Assembly: GCF_007859075.1 (NCBI RefSeq)
Contig: NZ_VOAK01000011.1
Coordinates: 1,240,001 to 1,304,000 of the forward strand
DNA from: Gemmobacter aquaticus
Lineage (GTDB): Bacteria > Pseudomonadota > Alphaproteobacteria > Rhodobacterales > Rhodobacteraceae
Length of the DNA stretch: 64,000 nt
Direction: 5' to 3'
The translations under genes and the position numbers were made by a program. Below, one piece after another: positions 1 through 9,324 of this stretch (positions within the stretch are counted from its first letter, which is position 1; every line of letters begins with the position of its first letter). A model generated the notes under the pieces. The model made no database searches, was not told the DNA's origin, and saw only the letters and a list, made by a program, of their open reading frames with translations.

Positions 1-422
1 TTGTTGATCCAGCGGGTGTTCGGCCCCTTGCCGCGTTGGGTCAGCGTGATGCCGTCCGGCCCGATACGGCGCGCGGAATGGCCGCCCTGACCCGGCGCCG
101 AGCAGACCGCGATCACGCAATCGGTCTCTGCCACCGCGCGCCAGTCCTGACCGTTCGGCACATAGAGGCAATGCGGAGGGGTCTTCTCGAAGACACTCAT
201 CCGCTCGCCCAGCGTGCCCCAGTCCTGCCCCGCAGCGGTGAGCGTCGCGCGCCCCTCGACCATCACAAGGATGACCTCACGCGCGCCCGTTGCCTCGGCC
301 GCCGCCTCACCCGCCCGCAGGTGATAGAGCGAGAAGCCCACATACCGCCAGCCCGCCGATTGCGGCGTGATCTCATGCACCTTGCCATGACGGCCAAAGG
401 GTTTGCGCAACAACGGGCACAT
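1..422 (-). CDS. iolB: 5-deoxy-glucuronate isomerase IolB, C-terminal part cut by window edge
   Basis: IolB converts 5-deoxy-D-glucuronate to 2-deoxy-5-keto-D-gluconate in cytosolic myo-inositol catabolism. The frame reads without a stop from the ATG at 422 to base 1, about 140 residues, roughly half of a usual IolB. The N-terminus (MCPLLRKPFG) and the cupin-like stretch with HCLYVPNGQDW and a later GPNTRWINN fit the family. A purine-rich AGGAAGGAGAG lies just upstream of the ATG and fixes the start. It is the last visible gene of the inositol operon; the rest of the gene lies beyond the left edge. Confidence 0.9.
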   Translation of the reverse strand, partial: MCPLLRKPFGRHGKVHEITPQSAGWRYVGFSLYHLRAGEAAAEATGAREVILVMVEGRATLTAAGQDWGTLGERMSVFEKTPPHCLYVPNGQDWRAVAETDCVIAVCSAPGQGGHSARRIGPDGITLTQRGKGPNTRWIN

Positions 423-434
423 CGGCTTCTCTCC

Positions 435-485
435 TTCCTCTTGGTCCAAATACCCCACGGGGGTGCGGGGGTGTGAAACCCCCGC
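435..485 (-). repeat. Intergenic hairpin element, copy A
   Basis: Read on the minus strand this is GCGGGGG, a 7-nt loop, CCCCCGC (85 to 65), then GGGTATTTGGACCAAGAGG (455 to 437), ending in the iolB ribosome binding site. A near-identical tail (one base different) precedes iolE at 1444-1464, and a related element precedes hydA at 44901. Each copy lies between genes of one operon, so it may be an mRNA processing or stability element rather than a terminator. The function is inferred. Confidence 0.6.
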
Positions 486-498
486 TCCGCCCCAACCG

Positions 499-1398
499 TC
501 AGATCAACCCCGTCTCGCGCGCAAGACGCTTCAGCGTGGCAAGCCCCAGGGTCTGATACAGCAGCGGGTTGCGCACATGGGGGTCCTGCTCGGCCTCGAT
601 CACGATCCAGCCGTCATAGTTCGCGCCCTTCAGGATCTTCAGAAGCGGCGCAAAGTCGATGGCCCCCTCCTGATCGCCCGGCACGGTGAAGGCCCCGGCC
701 AGAACGCCCTGCAGGAAGCTGAGGTTCTCGGCCCGCACGCGGTCACAGACCGCTGGCCTGATGTTCTTGGCGTGGAAGTGGGCAACACGGCCCACATGAC
801 GTGCCAGCACTTCCTCAGGGTTGCCGCCGCCAAAGGTGCAGTGGCCAGCATCGAACAAGAGATGCGTCGCAGGCCCGGTCGCAGCCATGAAGGCGTCGAT
901 ATCCGACGGCGCTTCCACCACTGTGCCCATGTGGTGGTGATAGGCCAGCGTCATGCCCTCGGTCGCCAGATAGGCGGCAAACGCCTCCATCTTGCGGCCG
1001 AACTCGGCCATCTCGGCGGCGCTCAGCCGGGGCCGGTCGTTCACCGGCGTATCCGGGCTGCCATGCACGGTGTTCGAGCATTCGCAGACGATACAGACCT
1101 TGCAGCCATTGTGCTTGAGCTTGGCCAAGTGTCCCTGCACCGCCTTGATCTCATCCTCGACCGACTGCACCAGCAGGTTGGTCGAATACCAACCCGAGAC
1201 GAAGACGAGCCCGTACCCGGCCAGAAGCGCCCGCAGCGCCTCCGGGTCGTCCTGCGGCCAGCGGTGACCGTTCTCGATGCCATCAAAGCCGATCTGGCGG
1301 CCTGCCTCATCAAGGATGCGGGCTGTGGGAATATCCGCGCCGATCGACTGATCGTCGTCATTGGCCCATGCAATCGGATTGGTTCCGAAGCGGATCAT
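499..1398 (-). CDS. iolE: Inosose dehydratase IolE
   Basis: IolE dehydrates 2-keto-myo-inositol (scyllo-inosose) to 3D-trihydroxycyclohexane-1,2-dione. The product is 299 aa of the AP-endonuclease-2-like TIM-barrel type, the normal IolE length. It starts MIRFGTNPIAWANDDDQSIG, the typical IolE N-terminus, and carries metal-site-like segments YHHHMGT, LLFDAGHC, HFHAKN and an EAEQDP near the C-terminus. The ATG at 1398 was chosen because upstream codons fall in the hairpin repeat. It lies between iolD and iolB, giving consecutive pathway steps in one transcript. Confidence 0.95.
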   Translation of the reverse strand: MIRFGTNPIAWANDDDQSIGADIPTARILDEAGRQIGFDGIENGHRWPQDDPEALRALLAGYGLVFVSGWYSTNLLVQSVEDEIKAVQGHLAKLKHNGCKVCIVCECSNTVHGSPDTPVNDRPRLSAAEMAEFGRKMEAFAAYLATEGMTLAYHHHMGTVVEAPSDIDAFMAATGPATHLLFDAGHCTFGGGNPEEVLARHVGRVAHFHAKNIRPAVCDRVRAENLSFLQGVLAGAFTVPGDQEGAIDFAPLLKILKGANYDGWIVIEAEQDPHVRNPLLYQTLGLATLKRLARETGLI

Positions 1399-1443
1399 GG
1401 CTTGTGTCCTTCCGTTTTGCCGGTTCAAACCCGGCGCGTCTGT

Positions 1444-1489
1444 TTCCTCTTGGTCCACATACCCTGGCGGCGACGGGGGCAGCGCCCCC
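1444..1489 (-). repeat. Intergenic hairpin element, copy B
   Basis: On the minus strand GGGGGC-GCT-GCCCCC (1489 to 1475) is followed by GGGTATGTGGACCAAGAGG (1464 to 1446). This matches copy A at 435-485 apart from one base in the tail and a different hairpin. It fills the 110-bp gap between iolD and iolE. It may modulate read-through or mRNA stability; no function can be shown from sequence. Confidence 0.6.
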
Positions 1490-1508
1490 ACCTCGCCCGG
1501 CGGGGTCT

Positions 1509-3365
1509 CTAGTTCGTCAGCCGGGCATTTGCGGCGTTGGCGATGTAGCGCTCATAAGCCGCGCGCAGCGTGTCGTGGTCACCGACCTCTGGCACCGCGA
1601 CATCCCACCAGTGGCCGGCACCCGCGAGCCCCTCGCCGGGGCCGGGGGCGGCGGTCGTGTCGATGACGATCACGGTGGGCTTTCGCTTGCCGCGCGCGTC
1701 ACGGATCGCCTCTTGCAACTCGGCCAGCGTCCGTGCCTTGACCGCATGCGCCCCCATCGAGGCCGCATGGGCGACATAGTCGATCTGCGGCTGATCCTCG
1801 ATATTGCAGTCGGCGTACATGTTGTTGAAGGGCGCGCCGCCCGTGCCCGCCTGCAGCCGGTTGATGCAGCCGTAGCCGCGGTTGTCGGTCAGCACCACGG
1901 TAAAGGGAATCCGCCGCATCACCGCGGTTGCGAGTTCGGCATTGGCCATCATGTAGCTGCCGTCGCCCACAAAGCAGATCACCTCGCGTTCAGGAAGCGC
2001 AAGTTTGATGCCCATGGCGCCCGCCACCTCATAGCCCATGCAGCTGTAGCCATATTCCATGTGATAGCCGCCCTGTGCCGGCTGCCATAGCAGCTTCAGC
2101 GCGCCGGGCATGGTGCCGGCCGCGCACATCGCGATCGTGGCGGGCGTCGAGACCGCCTGAACCGCGCCGATCACCTGCGCATCGGTGGGAAGCTGCCCCG
2201 GCGCCACCGGGGTCTGGCACTTGGCATCGACGGCCGCAAGCCAGGCTTCACGCGCGGGCGCATCGGGGGCGCCCCGATAGTCGCCGAGTGCCGCCGAAAG
2301 CTTCTCCAGCGCCACCTTCGCATCGGCCACAAGCGAGGTCGCCCCGTGCTTGGCCGCGTCATAGCCATGGATGTTGATCGAAACGAGCCGCGCGCCCGGC
2401 GCAAACAGCGTGCGCGAGCCGGTGGTGAAGTCCTGCAGCCGCGTGCCGACCCCGATCACCAGATCGGCCGAGCTGAGTGCGGCATTGGCCGCCGCCGATC
2501 CATCGACGCCGCTGGCGCCAAAGTTCATCGGATGCGCCTGCGCCAGCGCCGACTTGCCCGCCTGCGTCTCGGCCACCGGAATGGCGTGGCGGGTCGCGAA
2601 CTCCCCAAGGGTCGCCTCGGCGCCGGAATAGATCACCCCGCCGCCCGCGATGATCGCCGGACGCTGCGCGCCCCGGATCAACGCCGCAACCTCGGACAGT
2701 TCGCGCGCATCGGGTTCCGGCCGGCGGATATGCCAGACCTTCGGCGTGAAGAACTCTTCGGGCCAGTCATAGGCCTCGGCCTGCACATCCTGACAGAAGG
2801 CGAGGCAAACCGGGCCGCAGTTCGCCGGATCGGTCATCACCCGCAGCGCCCGCGGCAGGGCCGAGAGCAGATGTTCCGGCCGGCTGATCCGGTCAAAATA
2901 GCGCACGACCGGGCGGAAGCAGTCATTGGCGCTGACGGTGGCATCGTCAAAATCCTCGACCTGCTGCAGCACCGGATCGGGGCGGCGGTTGGCAAAGACA
3001 TCCCCCGCCACAAACAGCACCGGCAGCCGGTTCACATGCGCCAGCGCCGCCGCCGTCACCATGTTCGTCGCCCCCGGCCCGATGGACGAGGTCACCGCCT
3101 GCGCCTGCCGCCGCCCCTTGGCCTTGGCAAAGGCGATGGCGGCATGGGCCATGGTCTGCTCGTTCTGGCCCCGCCAGGTCGGGAAGGGCGCGTTGCCACA
3201 CAGGTCGCCATGCAGCCCCTGATGCAGCGCCTCGCCCAGACCTGCGACATTGCCGTGGCCGAAGATCGCCCACATCCCCTCGATGAACCGCGCACCCTCG
3301 GGCGTCATCTGCACAGCCAGCCACTTCACCATGGCCTGCGCAGCCGTCAGTCGGATCGTTGCCAT
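1509..3365 (-). CDS. iolD: 3D-(3,5/4)-trihydroxycyclohexane-1,2-dione acylhydrolase IolD
   Basis: IolD is a thiamine-diphosphate enzyme that opens the cyclic dione to 5-deoxy-glucuronate. The 618-aa product has the acetolactate-synthase layout: an N-terminal PYR domain with RGQNEQTMAHAA (the ThDP-activating Glu), a central domain, and a C-terminal PP domain with the GDGSYMMAN ThDP/Mg motif near residue 470, then NRGYGCIN. The ATG at 3365 is preceded by GGAGG at good spacing. The stop of the upstream iolC lies one base away, so the pair is tightly coupled. Confidence 0.96.
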   Translation of the reverse strand: MATIRLTAAQAMVKWLAVQMTPEGARFIEGMWAIFGHGNVAGLGEALHQGLHGDLCGNAPFPTWRGQNEQTMAHAAIAFAKAKGRRQAQAVTSSIGPGATNMVTAAALAHVNRLPVLFVAGDVFANRRPDPVLQQVEDFDDATVSANDCFRPVVRYFDRISRPEHLLSALPRALRVMTDPANCGPVCLAFCQDVQAEAYDWPEEFFTPKVWHIRRPEPDARELSEVAALIRGAQRPAIIAGGGVIYSGAEATLGEFATRHAIPVAETQAGKSALAQAHPMNFGASGVDGSAAANAALSSADLVIGVGTRLQDFTTGSRTLFAPGARLVSINIHGYDAAKHGATSLVADAKVALEKLSAALGDYRGAPDAPAREAWLAAVDAKCQTPVAPGQLPTDAQVIGAVQAVSTPATIAMCAAGTMPGALKLLWQPAQGGYHMEYGYSCMGYEVAGAMGIKLALPEREVICFVGDGSYMMANAELATAVMRRIPFTVVLTDNRGYGCINRLQAGTGGAPFNNMYADCNIEDQPQIDYVAHAASMGAHAVKARTLAELQEAIRDARGKRKPTVIVIDTTAAPGPGEGLAGAGHWWDVAVPEVGDHDTLRAAYERYIANAANARLTN

Positions 3366-3366
3366 C

Positions 3367-5286
3367 TTATTTGCCTCCTGCCGCGGCACGGGCGGCATCC
3401 CAAACTCCACTCAGCCGCGCAAAGCGCGCCGCCATCTCGGCCACCGCCGCATCGTCGGAGAGATCCCCCGCCATCCAGCCGCGGGCCACGTCGCCAAAGA
3501 TCGTCCGGCCCACCGCAAAGCCCCGGACCAGCGGGAAGGCCGCCGCCACCCCAAAGCTCGCAGACAGCTCAGCCTCGGGTGCATCCAGCCCCAGAACCAC
3601 GATGCCGCGGGTGTGGGGGTCGTTCTCCTCGATCGCGGCGATCGCCTGGGCCCAGGCCGCATGGGTCTTCAGCGGCTCCAGCTTCCACCAGTCGGGATAG
3701 ATGCCCGCCGCGTAGAACTGCCGGATCAAGGTCGCGGTCGTGCTGTCATCGGTCGGCCCCACCTTCGAGGGGATGATCTCCAGCAGGAACTCCAGATCGT
3801 TCCGGCGCGATGCCTGCCAGAGCCGCTTCACCGTCTCTTCCTGTGCCGCCCGCGTTACCGCATCGTCGTCGGGGTGGCAGAAGCACAGCACCTTCACCAC
3901 ATTCTCACGGGCCCAGGCCTCTAACCCGCCGCAGTCCAGACCCAGCTCCGGCTCAAGGCTGAGGGGGCGCGAGCCGGGCCATTCGCAGGGCCGCCCGATC
4001 CAGAGACCGGTTCCGCTCGCCGCATGCAGTGCCGCCCGCCCGATCCGGTTGTCGCAGAGGATGCCATAGCCCGGACGCCCACCTTGCACCTGCAGCGCCG
4101 CCGTCAGGCACAGCTCCTTGAACGCCCCGCCCTTCGCCGGCGTGTAGCCCGCCATCTCCTCCAGCTGCAGCCGGTGGTCAAAGGCGAAGATCCGGTAATC
4201 CGCCCAGTCGGGCAGACCGCGCCGCGCGCGGTTGGTCGACCAATGGATCTGCTCAAGCTCGGCATCATTGCGCAAATCCGGGCGGATCACCCCGCGCTTC
4301 AGGAAGAACTGAAGCTCGGCCAGCGAGGGATAGGCCGGCGTGCAGCCATGGCGCGAGACCGCGAAAGCCCCGCAGGCATTGGCGTATTCCAGCGCGCGCG
4401 GCCAGCTCTCGCCATCCAGCCAGCCCTTCATCAGGCCTGAGAAGAACCCGTCGCCCGCGCCCAGCACGTTGAACACCTCGATCGGGAAGCCCGGCCCGGT
4501 CTGGCCGTCGTCCAGACTGTCGGGGATCGCACCCTCGAACGCCACCGCCCCCGCCGCGCCACGCTTGCAGACCAGAACGGCCCCCGACACCGCCCTCACC
4601 GCGCGCAGGGCCGCGATCGTGTCGGTGGTGCCGCCCGCGATGTGGAACTCTTCCTCGGTCCCCACGATCAGATCAAAGAAATGCAGCGATTGCTGCAGCT
4701 TCGCCGTCACCTTGGCCGATTCCACGAACCGGCTCTCGCCATCGCCATGCCCGGCAACCCCCCAGAGGTTCGGGCGGTAGTCGATGTCCAGCGCCGTCCT
4801 GGCCCCGTGCTTGCGCGCCAGTTGCAAGGCCTTGAGCACCGCAGCTTCCGTCCGTGGATGGCTCAGATGCGTGCCCGTCGCCAGAACCGACCGCGTATCC
4901 GCAATCAGCCCCTCGTCAATGTCCGCCTCGCACAAGGCCATGTCCGCGCAGTTCTCGCGGTAAAAGATCAGCGGAAACTGCTCCTGATCCCGGATCCCCA
5001 GGATCACCAGCGCCGTCAGACGGTCCGGGTCGGTCACCACGCCCCGCACGTCCACGCCCTCACGCTGCAACTGCTCGCGGATGAAGCGGCCCATATGCTC
5101 ATCCCCGACCCGCGTGATCAGCCCCGACTTCAGACCCAACCGTGCCGTCCCGCAGGCAATGTTCGTAGGACTGCCACCGATATACTTGCGGAACCCCCCC
5201 ATGTCCTCCAGACGCCCGCCAACCTGAGCGCCATACAAATCAACGCCAGCGCGGCCTATCGTGATCACATCAAGGGTCTTGGGCAT
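3367..5286 (-). CDS. iolC: 5-dehydro-2-deoxygluconokinase fused to aldolase-like DUF2090 domain (IolC fusion)
   Basis: The 639-aa product joins a PfkB-type sugar kinase (about residues 5-330) to a DUF2090 domain (about 335-630). The kinase carries GGSPTNIACG near residue 38 and the catalytic NVLGAGDGFF near 270. DUF2090 is related to class I aldolases and is usually annotated as the 2-deoxy-5-keto-gluconate 6-phosphate aldolase (IolJ) step. One protein may therefore phosphorylate 2-deoxy-5-ketogluconate and cleave it to dihydroxyacetone phosphate and malonate semialdehyde. No separate iolJ is seen. The ATG at 5286 has GGAAGG eight bases upstream; a TTG two codons earlier is less likely. Confidence 0.93.
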   Translation of the reverse strand: MPKTLDVITIGRAGVDLYGAQVGGRLEDMGGFRKYIGGSPTNIACGTARLGLKSGLITRVGDEHMGRFIREQLQREGVDVRGVVTDPDRLTALVILGIRDQEQFPLIFYRENCADMALCEADIDEGLIADTRSVLATGTHLSHPRTEAAVLKALQLARKHGARTALDIDYRPNLWGVAGHGDGESRFVESAKVTAKLQQSLHFFDLIVGTEEEFHIAGGTTDTIAALRAVRAVSGAVLVCKRGAAGAVAFEGAIPDSLDDGQTGPGFPIEVFNVLGAGDGFFSGLMKGWLDGESWPRALEYANACGAFAVSRHGCTPAYPSLAELQFFLKRGVIRPDLRNDAELEQIHWSTNRARRGLPDWADYRIFAFDHRLQLEEMAGYTPAKGGAFKELCLTAALQVQGGRPGYGILCDNRIGRAALHAASGTGLWIGRPCEWPGSRPLSLEPELGLDCGGLEAWARENVVKVLCFCHPDDDAVTRAAQEETVKRLWQASRRNDLEFLLEIIPSKVGPTDDSTTATLIRQFYAAGIYPDWWKLEPLKTHAAWAQAIAAIEENDPHTRGIVVLGLDAPEAELSASFGVAAAFPLVRGFAVGRTIFGDVARGWMAGDLSDDAAVAEMAARFARLSGVWDAARAAAGGK

Positions 5287-5301
5287 CGCCAAAGCCTTCC
5301 T

Positions 5302-6414
5302 TCAAAGTTGAACCGGGCGGCCGTTCGAGGCTGCCATGGCATGGATGATATTTTCAATCTCAAGACCCGCCGCGAAATCGGGGCCGCAAGCCGGCCCGCC
5401 CGCGATGGCCGCAAGCAGGTCACGGGCCTCGATGACTTTTTGTTCGTTGAAGCCGAAGTTGTGCCCTGGCGCGGGGCAGAAAGCGGCGAAGTCGGGCTGT
5501 GCAGGCCCGGTCAGGTGGCGGGCAAAGCCCGCCTCTCCGGCGCGGTGCAACCAAAGCTCGTTCATGTTTTCCTGATCGAAGACCAGCGTGCCCTCGGTGC
5601 CATGAACCTCCCATTGAAGGCGGCATTTGCGGCCCCGCGCCACGCGCGATGTGGCAAACGATCCCTGCGCGCCGCTGGCAAAACGGATCAGCGCAAGGGC
5701 GGAATCCTCATTCTCCACCGGCTTTGCGCCCTCAGACGAGGGTCGCATCGGCACGGCGATATGGGTCAGTGCCGTCACCTCGGACACCGGTCCCATCAGC
5801 GCGACCATCTGACTGACAAGATGACAGCCCAGATCGCCAAGCGCACCAAGCCCGCCTCCCGCATGCGTGTGGCGCCAGGACCATGGCAGCGTCGGGTCAG
5901 CCGCGTAATCCTCGTCGTAAACGCCACGAAACGCGGTGGGCGTGCCGATCGCGCCTGATGCGACCAGACCACGGGCTGCCTGAAAGGCAGGCGAGCGCAG
6001 GTAGTTGTAGCCCAGGATCGTCACCTGACCGGGACATTCGGCGGCAAGCGCGGCCATCGAGCGCGCATCTTCCAGCGTCAGCGCCATCGGCTTTTCCAGC
6101 CAGACATGCTTGCCGGCTCGCAGCGCGGCCTCGGCCATTTCGCGGTGCGTGCCGTTGGGGGTGGTGATCGACACCACATCGACGGCAGGATCAGCGATCA
6201 CGGCACGCCAGTCATCACTGTGGCGCACAAAGCCGAATTGCGCGGCAAACGCGCGGGCCTTGTCACCCGGCACGTCGCACAACACCTCTAGCCGCGGATG
6301 GGCGCCACCAAATACCGCCGCCACCGTCCGCCAGGCGAGTGCGTGGCATTTGCCCATGAAGCCAGTGCCGATCAGGCCGACGCCGAGAGGGATTGAGGGA
6401 AGGTGAGCGGTCAT
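5302..6414 (-). CDS. Gfo/Idh/MocA family NAD(P)-dependent oxidoreductase, inositol cluster
   Basis: This 370-aa protein has the N-terminal Rossmann motif [15 protein letters not shown] and the family EKP motif (VWLEKPMAL, near residue 105). The C-terminal domain contains [12 protein letters not shown], a likely catalytic Asp/His segment. It is clearly different from iolG at 7322. By position it probably oxidises another inositol stereoisomer, such as scyllo- or D-chiro-inositol, or a related sugar, but the substrate cannot be read from sequence. It sits between the iolC fusion and the iolI-like gene in the same operon. Confidence 0.88.
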   Translation of the reverse strand: MTAHLPSIPLGVGLIGTGFMGKCHALAWRTVAAVFGGAHPRLEVLCDVPGDKARAFAAQFGFVRHSDDWRAVIADPAVDVVSITTPNGTHREMAEAALRAGKHVWLEKPMALTLEDARSMAALAAECPGQVTILGYNYLRSPAFQAARGLVASGAIGTPTAFRGVYDEDYAADPTLPWSWRHTHAGGGLGALGDLGCHLVSQMVALMGPVSEVTALTHIAVPMRPSSEGAKPVENEDSALALIRFASGAQGSFATSRVARGRKCRLQWEVHGTEGTLVFDQENMNELWLHRAGEAGFARHLTGPAQPDFAAFCPAPGHNFGFNEQKVIEARDLLAAIAGGPACGPDFAAGLEIENIIHAMAASNGRPVQL

Positions 6415-6525
6415 CGTCTCGTTCTTTCGGCCAGATGGCCTTTGGTTTGGAATGGTCGACGGGGCGAGGATCACCCCGTCGAGAGAGCGGACCGGACGGA
6501 GGAGATCCCGGCCCGCCAGTTGGCT

Positions 6526-7311
6526 TCATAATGCCGCGCGGATGTAATCCATGCTGGTCTGCACCGCGCTCTTGCTGTCAGCCAGATCGTGCACCTCAGG
6601 CGCGAAGGGCTCAAAGCTGTAGGGACCGTGGAACCCTGCGGCGCGCAACGCCTTGATCTGCGCAAGGTTCTCCAGCCGGTCGCGCGCATCAACCAGAACA
6701 CGATGCGGATCGAGCATCGCGTCAACCGTCACGTCAGGATCAACCACGCCCGAAATGTGGACAAGGCCAGTCCATTCCGGAAAGTATTCGGTTTCGCCCG
6801 CAAGATGGTGGTGGAAGGTGTCATGCACGAGGCGGTAGACATTCTCGCCACCTGCCGCCTTGATTGCACGCACCGCCTCGGCCTTGGTCCGCATTGACGA
6901 GATCGGAAAGCCCAGAGGCTCGACGAGCCCAGTCAGGCCGTGCGCCTCAAGGATCGGTTTCATCGCCTTCAACGCGGCCACCAGATCCTCGAATGCAACC
7001 TTGGCGCCGTCGTTCAGCGGGCACATCACCAGCGCCTTCGCCCCGCAAGCGGCGGCGTAATCGGCCATTGCCTCGGCCCGGGCCGGCAGATCGCCGGACC
7101 AGACGTTGAAGGGGTATAGCGCGTTGATCGAAATGATCGTGACACCGGCCTTTGCAGCCGCTTCCTTTACCGCTGCAGCATCCCAACTGCCCACGACATT
7201 GGGCAGATCATTGCGGATCTCCACCTCGGTCGCACCAAGCGCGCGCGCCATGGCGAAGAAGTCCTCAAGGGACACATTCGGCGCCGTGATGTGGTTCATG
7301 GCAAAGCGCAT
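6526..7311 (-). CDS. iolI: TIM-barrel isomerase, IolI-like (inosose isomerase)
   Basis: The 261-aa product is a xylose-isomerase-like TIM barrel of the sugar phosphate isomerase/epimerase family. Segments TEVEIRNDLPN, ISINALYPFN, VEPLGFP, LVHDTFHHHL and SFEPFAPEVH supply the usual metal-binding Glu/His/Asp positions. IolI interconverts 2-keto-myo-inositol and 1-keto-D-chiro-inositol, and order and length (Bacillus IolI is close to 280 aa) fit that role. ATG at 7311 leaves a 10-bp gap to iolG. Assignment to IolI rather than a related epimerase rests partly on context. Confidence 0.8.
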   Translation of the reverse strand: MRFAMNHITAPNVSLEDFFAMARALGATEVEIRNDLPNVVGSWDAAAVKEAAAKAGVTIISINALYPFNVWSGDLPARAEAMADYAAACGAKALVMCPLNDGAKVAFEDLVAALKAMKPILEAHGLTGLVEPLGFPISSMRTKAEAVRAIKAAGGENVYRLVHDTFHHHLAGETEYFPEWTGLVHISGVVDPDVTVDAMLDPHRVLVDARDRLENLAQIKALRAAGFHGPYSFEPFAPEVHDLADSKSAVQTSMDYIRAAL

Positions 7312-7321
7312 GACGGCACCC

Positions 7322-8332
7322 TTAGGCGTAAAGCGCAGGACGCGCGGGGTAGCTGATCGCGATAGCCTCGCCCTCACGCTCCTGCCCGACAACGCAGGCG
7401 TCCGAGGTGACGGCGGCCATATAGCCGTCCCAAGAGGTCGGCCCAGTGGCGGTGCCATTCGCGGCGGCCTTCAGAAAGTCCTGAAGCTCCACGTCGTATG
7501 AGGCCACGAAGCGGTCCTTCCAGTCAGTCAGGATGGCGTTTTGCAGCTTGGCGCCAAGGCGCAGCTGGATGGCCATGGGTTCGGGCAGCCGGGCAATGCC
7601 GTCTTCGCCCACCACTTCGCACTGGATGTCGTAGCCATAATGGCAGTTCACGAAGATCTCGGTGTTGATGACCACGCCCTTGGCGGTCTTCAGCGTCACG
7701 ATCTGCGGATCGCGCAGCTTGGCATGGGTGCGCGCGCAGGACCGCGGGAAGGTCACACGGGCCTCGACATAGTCATCGTCCAGAAGCCAGCGGAACACGT
7801 CAATCTCGTGGATCAGCGTATCATGGATCGCCATGGGGGTCGTATAGGCCTCAGGCACGGTCGGGTTGCGATGGGCGGCGTGGACCATGATCGGCGCGCC
7901 GGTCTGGGTCTGCACCGCCTCTTTCAGCGCGACATAGCCCGCATCGTAGCGGCGCATGAAACCCACTTGCACCAGACGCTTGCCATGGGCGACCTCGGCA
8001 TCGACGATGCGCTTGGCGCCTTCGGCCGTGGTGGCCAGCGGTTTTTCGCAAAAGCACGGCTTTCCTGCGGCAATCGCGGTCAGCACATACTGCTCGTGCG
8101 TGGCGCCCCACGAGGTGACGAGCACCGCATCGACGTCTGCGGCGGCGATCAGTTCCTCGCCCGTCGCATAGACGGTGGCGTCGGGGGCGATGTCGGCCTT
8201 CACGGCCTCGGCCGAGGCACGGTTCACGTCGCTCAGTGCGACGACCTTGCCGCCAGCCAGCACCTGATTGATGCGGCGCGCATGGTCGCGACCGATGGCA
8301 CCCGTTCCGATGACTCCGATTCTGACGGTCAT
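7322..8332 (-). CDS. iolG: myo-Inositol 2-dehydrogenase
   Basis: IolG (IdhA) oxidises myo-inositol to 2-keto-myo-inositol with NAD+, the entry step. The 336-aa protein has [15 protein letters not shown] at the N-terminus, [10 protein letters not shown] near residue 95 and the inositol-dehydrogenase segment [15 protein letters not shown] near 170 that holds the catalytic Asp/His pair. ATG at 8332 was selected because upstream residues do not resemble the family. It is 10 bp downstream of the IolH-like gene and 10 bp upstream of iolI. Confidence 0.93.
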   Translation of the reverse strand: MTVRIGVIGTGAIGRDHARRINQVLAGGKVVALSDVNRASAEAVKADIAPDATVYATGEELIAAADVDAVLVTSWGATHEQYVLTAIAAGKPCFCEKPLATTAEGAKRIVDAEVAHGKRLVQVGFMRRYDAGYVALKEAVQTQTGAPIMVHAAHRNPTVPEAYTTPMAIHDTLIHEIDVFRWLLDDDYVEARVTFPRSCARTHAKLRDPQIVTLKTAKGVVINTEIFVNCHYGYDIQCEVVGEDGIARLPEPMAIQLRLGAKLQNAILTDWKDRFVASYDVELQDFLKAAANGTATGPTSWDGYMAAVTSDACVVGQEREGEAIAISYPARPALYA

Positions 8333-8342
8333 GGCTGTTTCC

Positions 8343-9242
8343 TTACTTCCAGAATTTGTCGATGTAGCGTTGCATTTCGGCGCGCATGAAGGTGCCGGAC
8401 TGGTCAGCCTTGTCTTCCCAGGCGAAGACACAGGCGGTCATGATGCCGTCGAAGCCGATCTCGTGGAGCGTTCCGAAGAAGTCGTCCCACGGCACTTCGC
8501 CCTGGCCGATGTTCAGGTGCTGGTGGACCCGCGCCTGCGTGCCGGGCGGGTTCAGGATGTAGCGCAGGCCCGAGCTGGCCTTGTGGTTGAAGGTATCGCC
8601 CACATGAACATGGGCCAGCACGTCTTTCGAGGCGCGCAGCATCTGGGCCGTATCATCGCCAAAGTAGAAGGTATGCGGCGCGCAGTAGAGGAACTTCACG
8701 CGGGGGCTGTTCACGGTGCGGATGATGTCAAGCGCGGGCTGGATCGTCTCGCACCAGTCCTCGGGATGGGGCTCGACGTGCAGGTTGATGCCCTCACGCT
8801 CAAGGATCGGCACCAGCTCTTCCATGCTGCGCCACCAGGCGTCTTCGCAGGTCTCGATCATGCTGCCGGTATGGCAGCAGTAGCACGAGCCCTTGTCGGG
8901 ATGCGGACCGCGCCCGAATTCCGAGTTCATCGTATCGACTTCCAGCTCGACCGCGATCTCGATGGCGCGCTTCCAGTGCTTGACCGCCGCCTGACGCTCG
9001 GTCTCGTCATTGCTGGCCCAGCGATACATCGGCAGAAGGCTGGCGATGCCCACGTCGGCGGACTTGAGCGCCTGTTTCAGGCCCTTGATCCGGTCGGGGA
9101 ACACGCGGGGCGCCTTGAACCATTCGAGAAAGTCGCCGCGCGGGGACAGTTCGATCCAGTCGTAGCCAAGCTCCTTGACCTTGAACGGCAGCTCCTCAAG
9201 GCTCAGGTGGCGGTGCATGAAGGGATCAATCGCGATCTTCAT
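8343..9242 (-). CDS. iolH: TIM-barrel protein, IolH-like
   Basis: A second AP-endonuclease-2-like TIM barrel, 299 aa, unlike iolI. It begins [18 protein letters not shown] and contains the IolH-type strings [45 protein letters not shown] and HVGDTFNHK. The exact reaction of IolH is not settled in the literature as far as I know; members occur in inositol gene clusters. It is the first catabolic gene after the transporter genes, with an 82-bp gap from iatP that shows no clear terminator. Confidence 0.82.
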   Translation of the reverse strand: MKIAIDPFMHRHLSLEELPFKVKELGYDWIELSPRGDFLEWFKAPRVFPDRIKGLKQALKSADVGIASLLPMYRWASNDETERQAAVKHWKRAIEIAVELEVDTMNSEFGRGPHPDKGSCYCCHTGSMIETCEDAWWRSMEELVPILEREGINLHVEPHPEDWCETIQPALDIIRTVNSPRVKFLYCAPHTFYFGDDTAQMLRASKDVLAHVHVGDTFNHKASSGLRYILNPPGTQARVHQHLNIGQGEVPWDDFFGTLHEIGFDGIMTACVFAWEDKADQSGTFMRAEMQRYIDKFWK

Positions 9243-9324
9243 GGGGGGGTCCTGTATCAGGTGTGTGCGGGGTGCTGGCGGCAGGGCGATACCCACCGAC
9301 CAGCAGTTCGGAGACGCTGAACGC

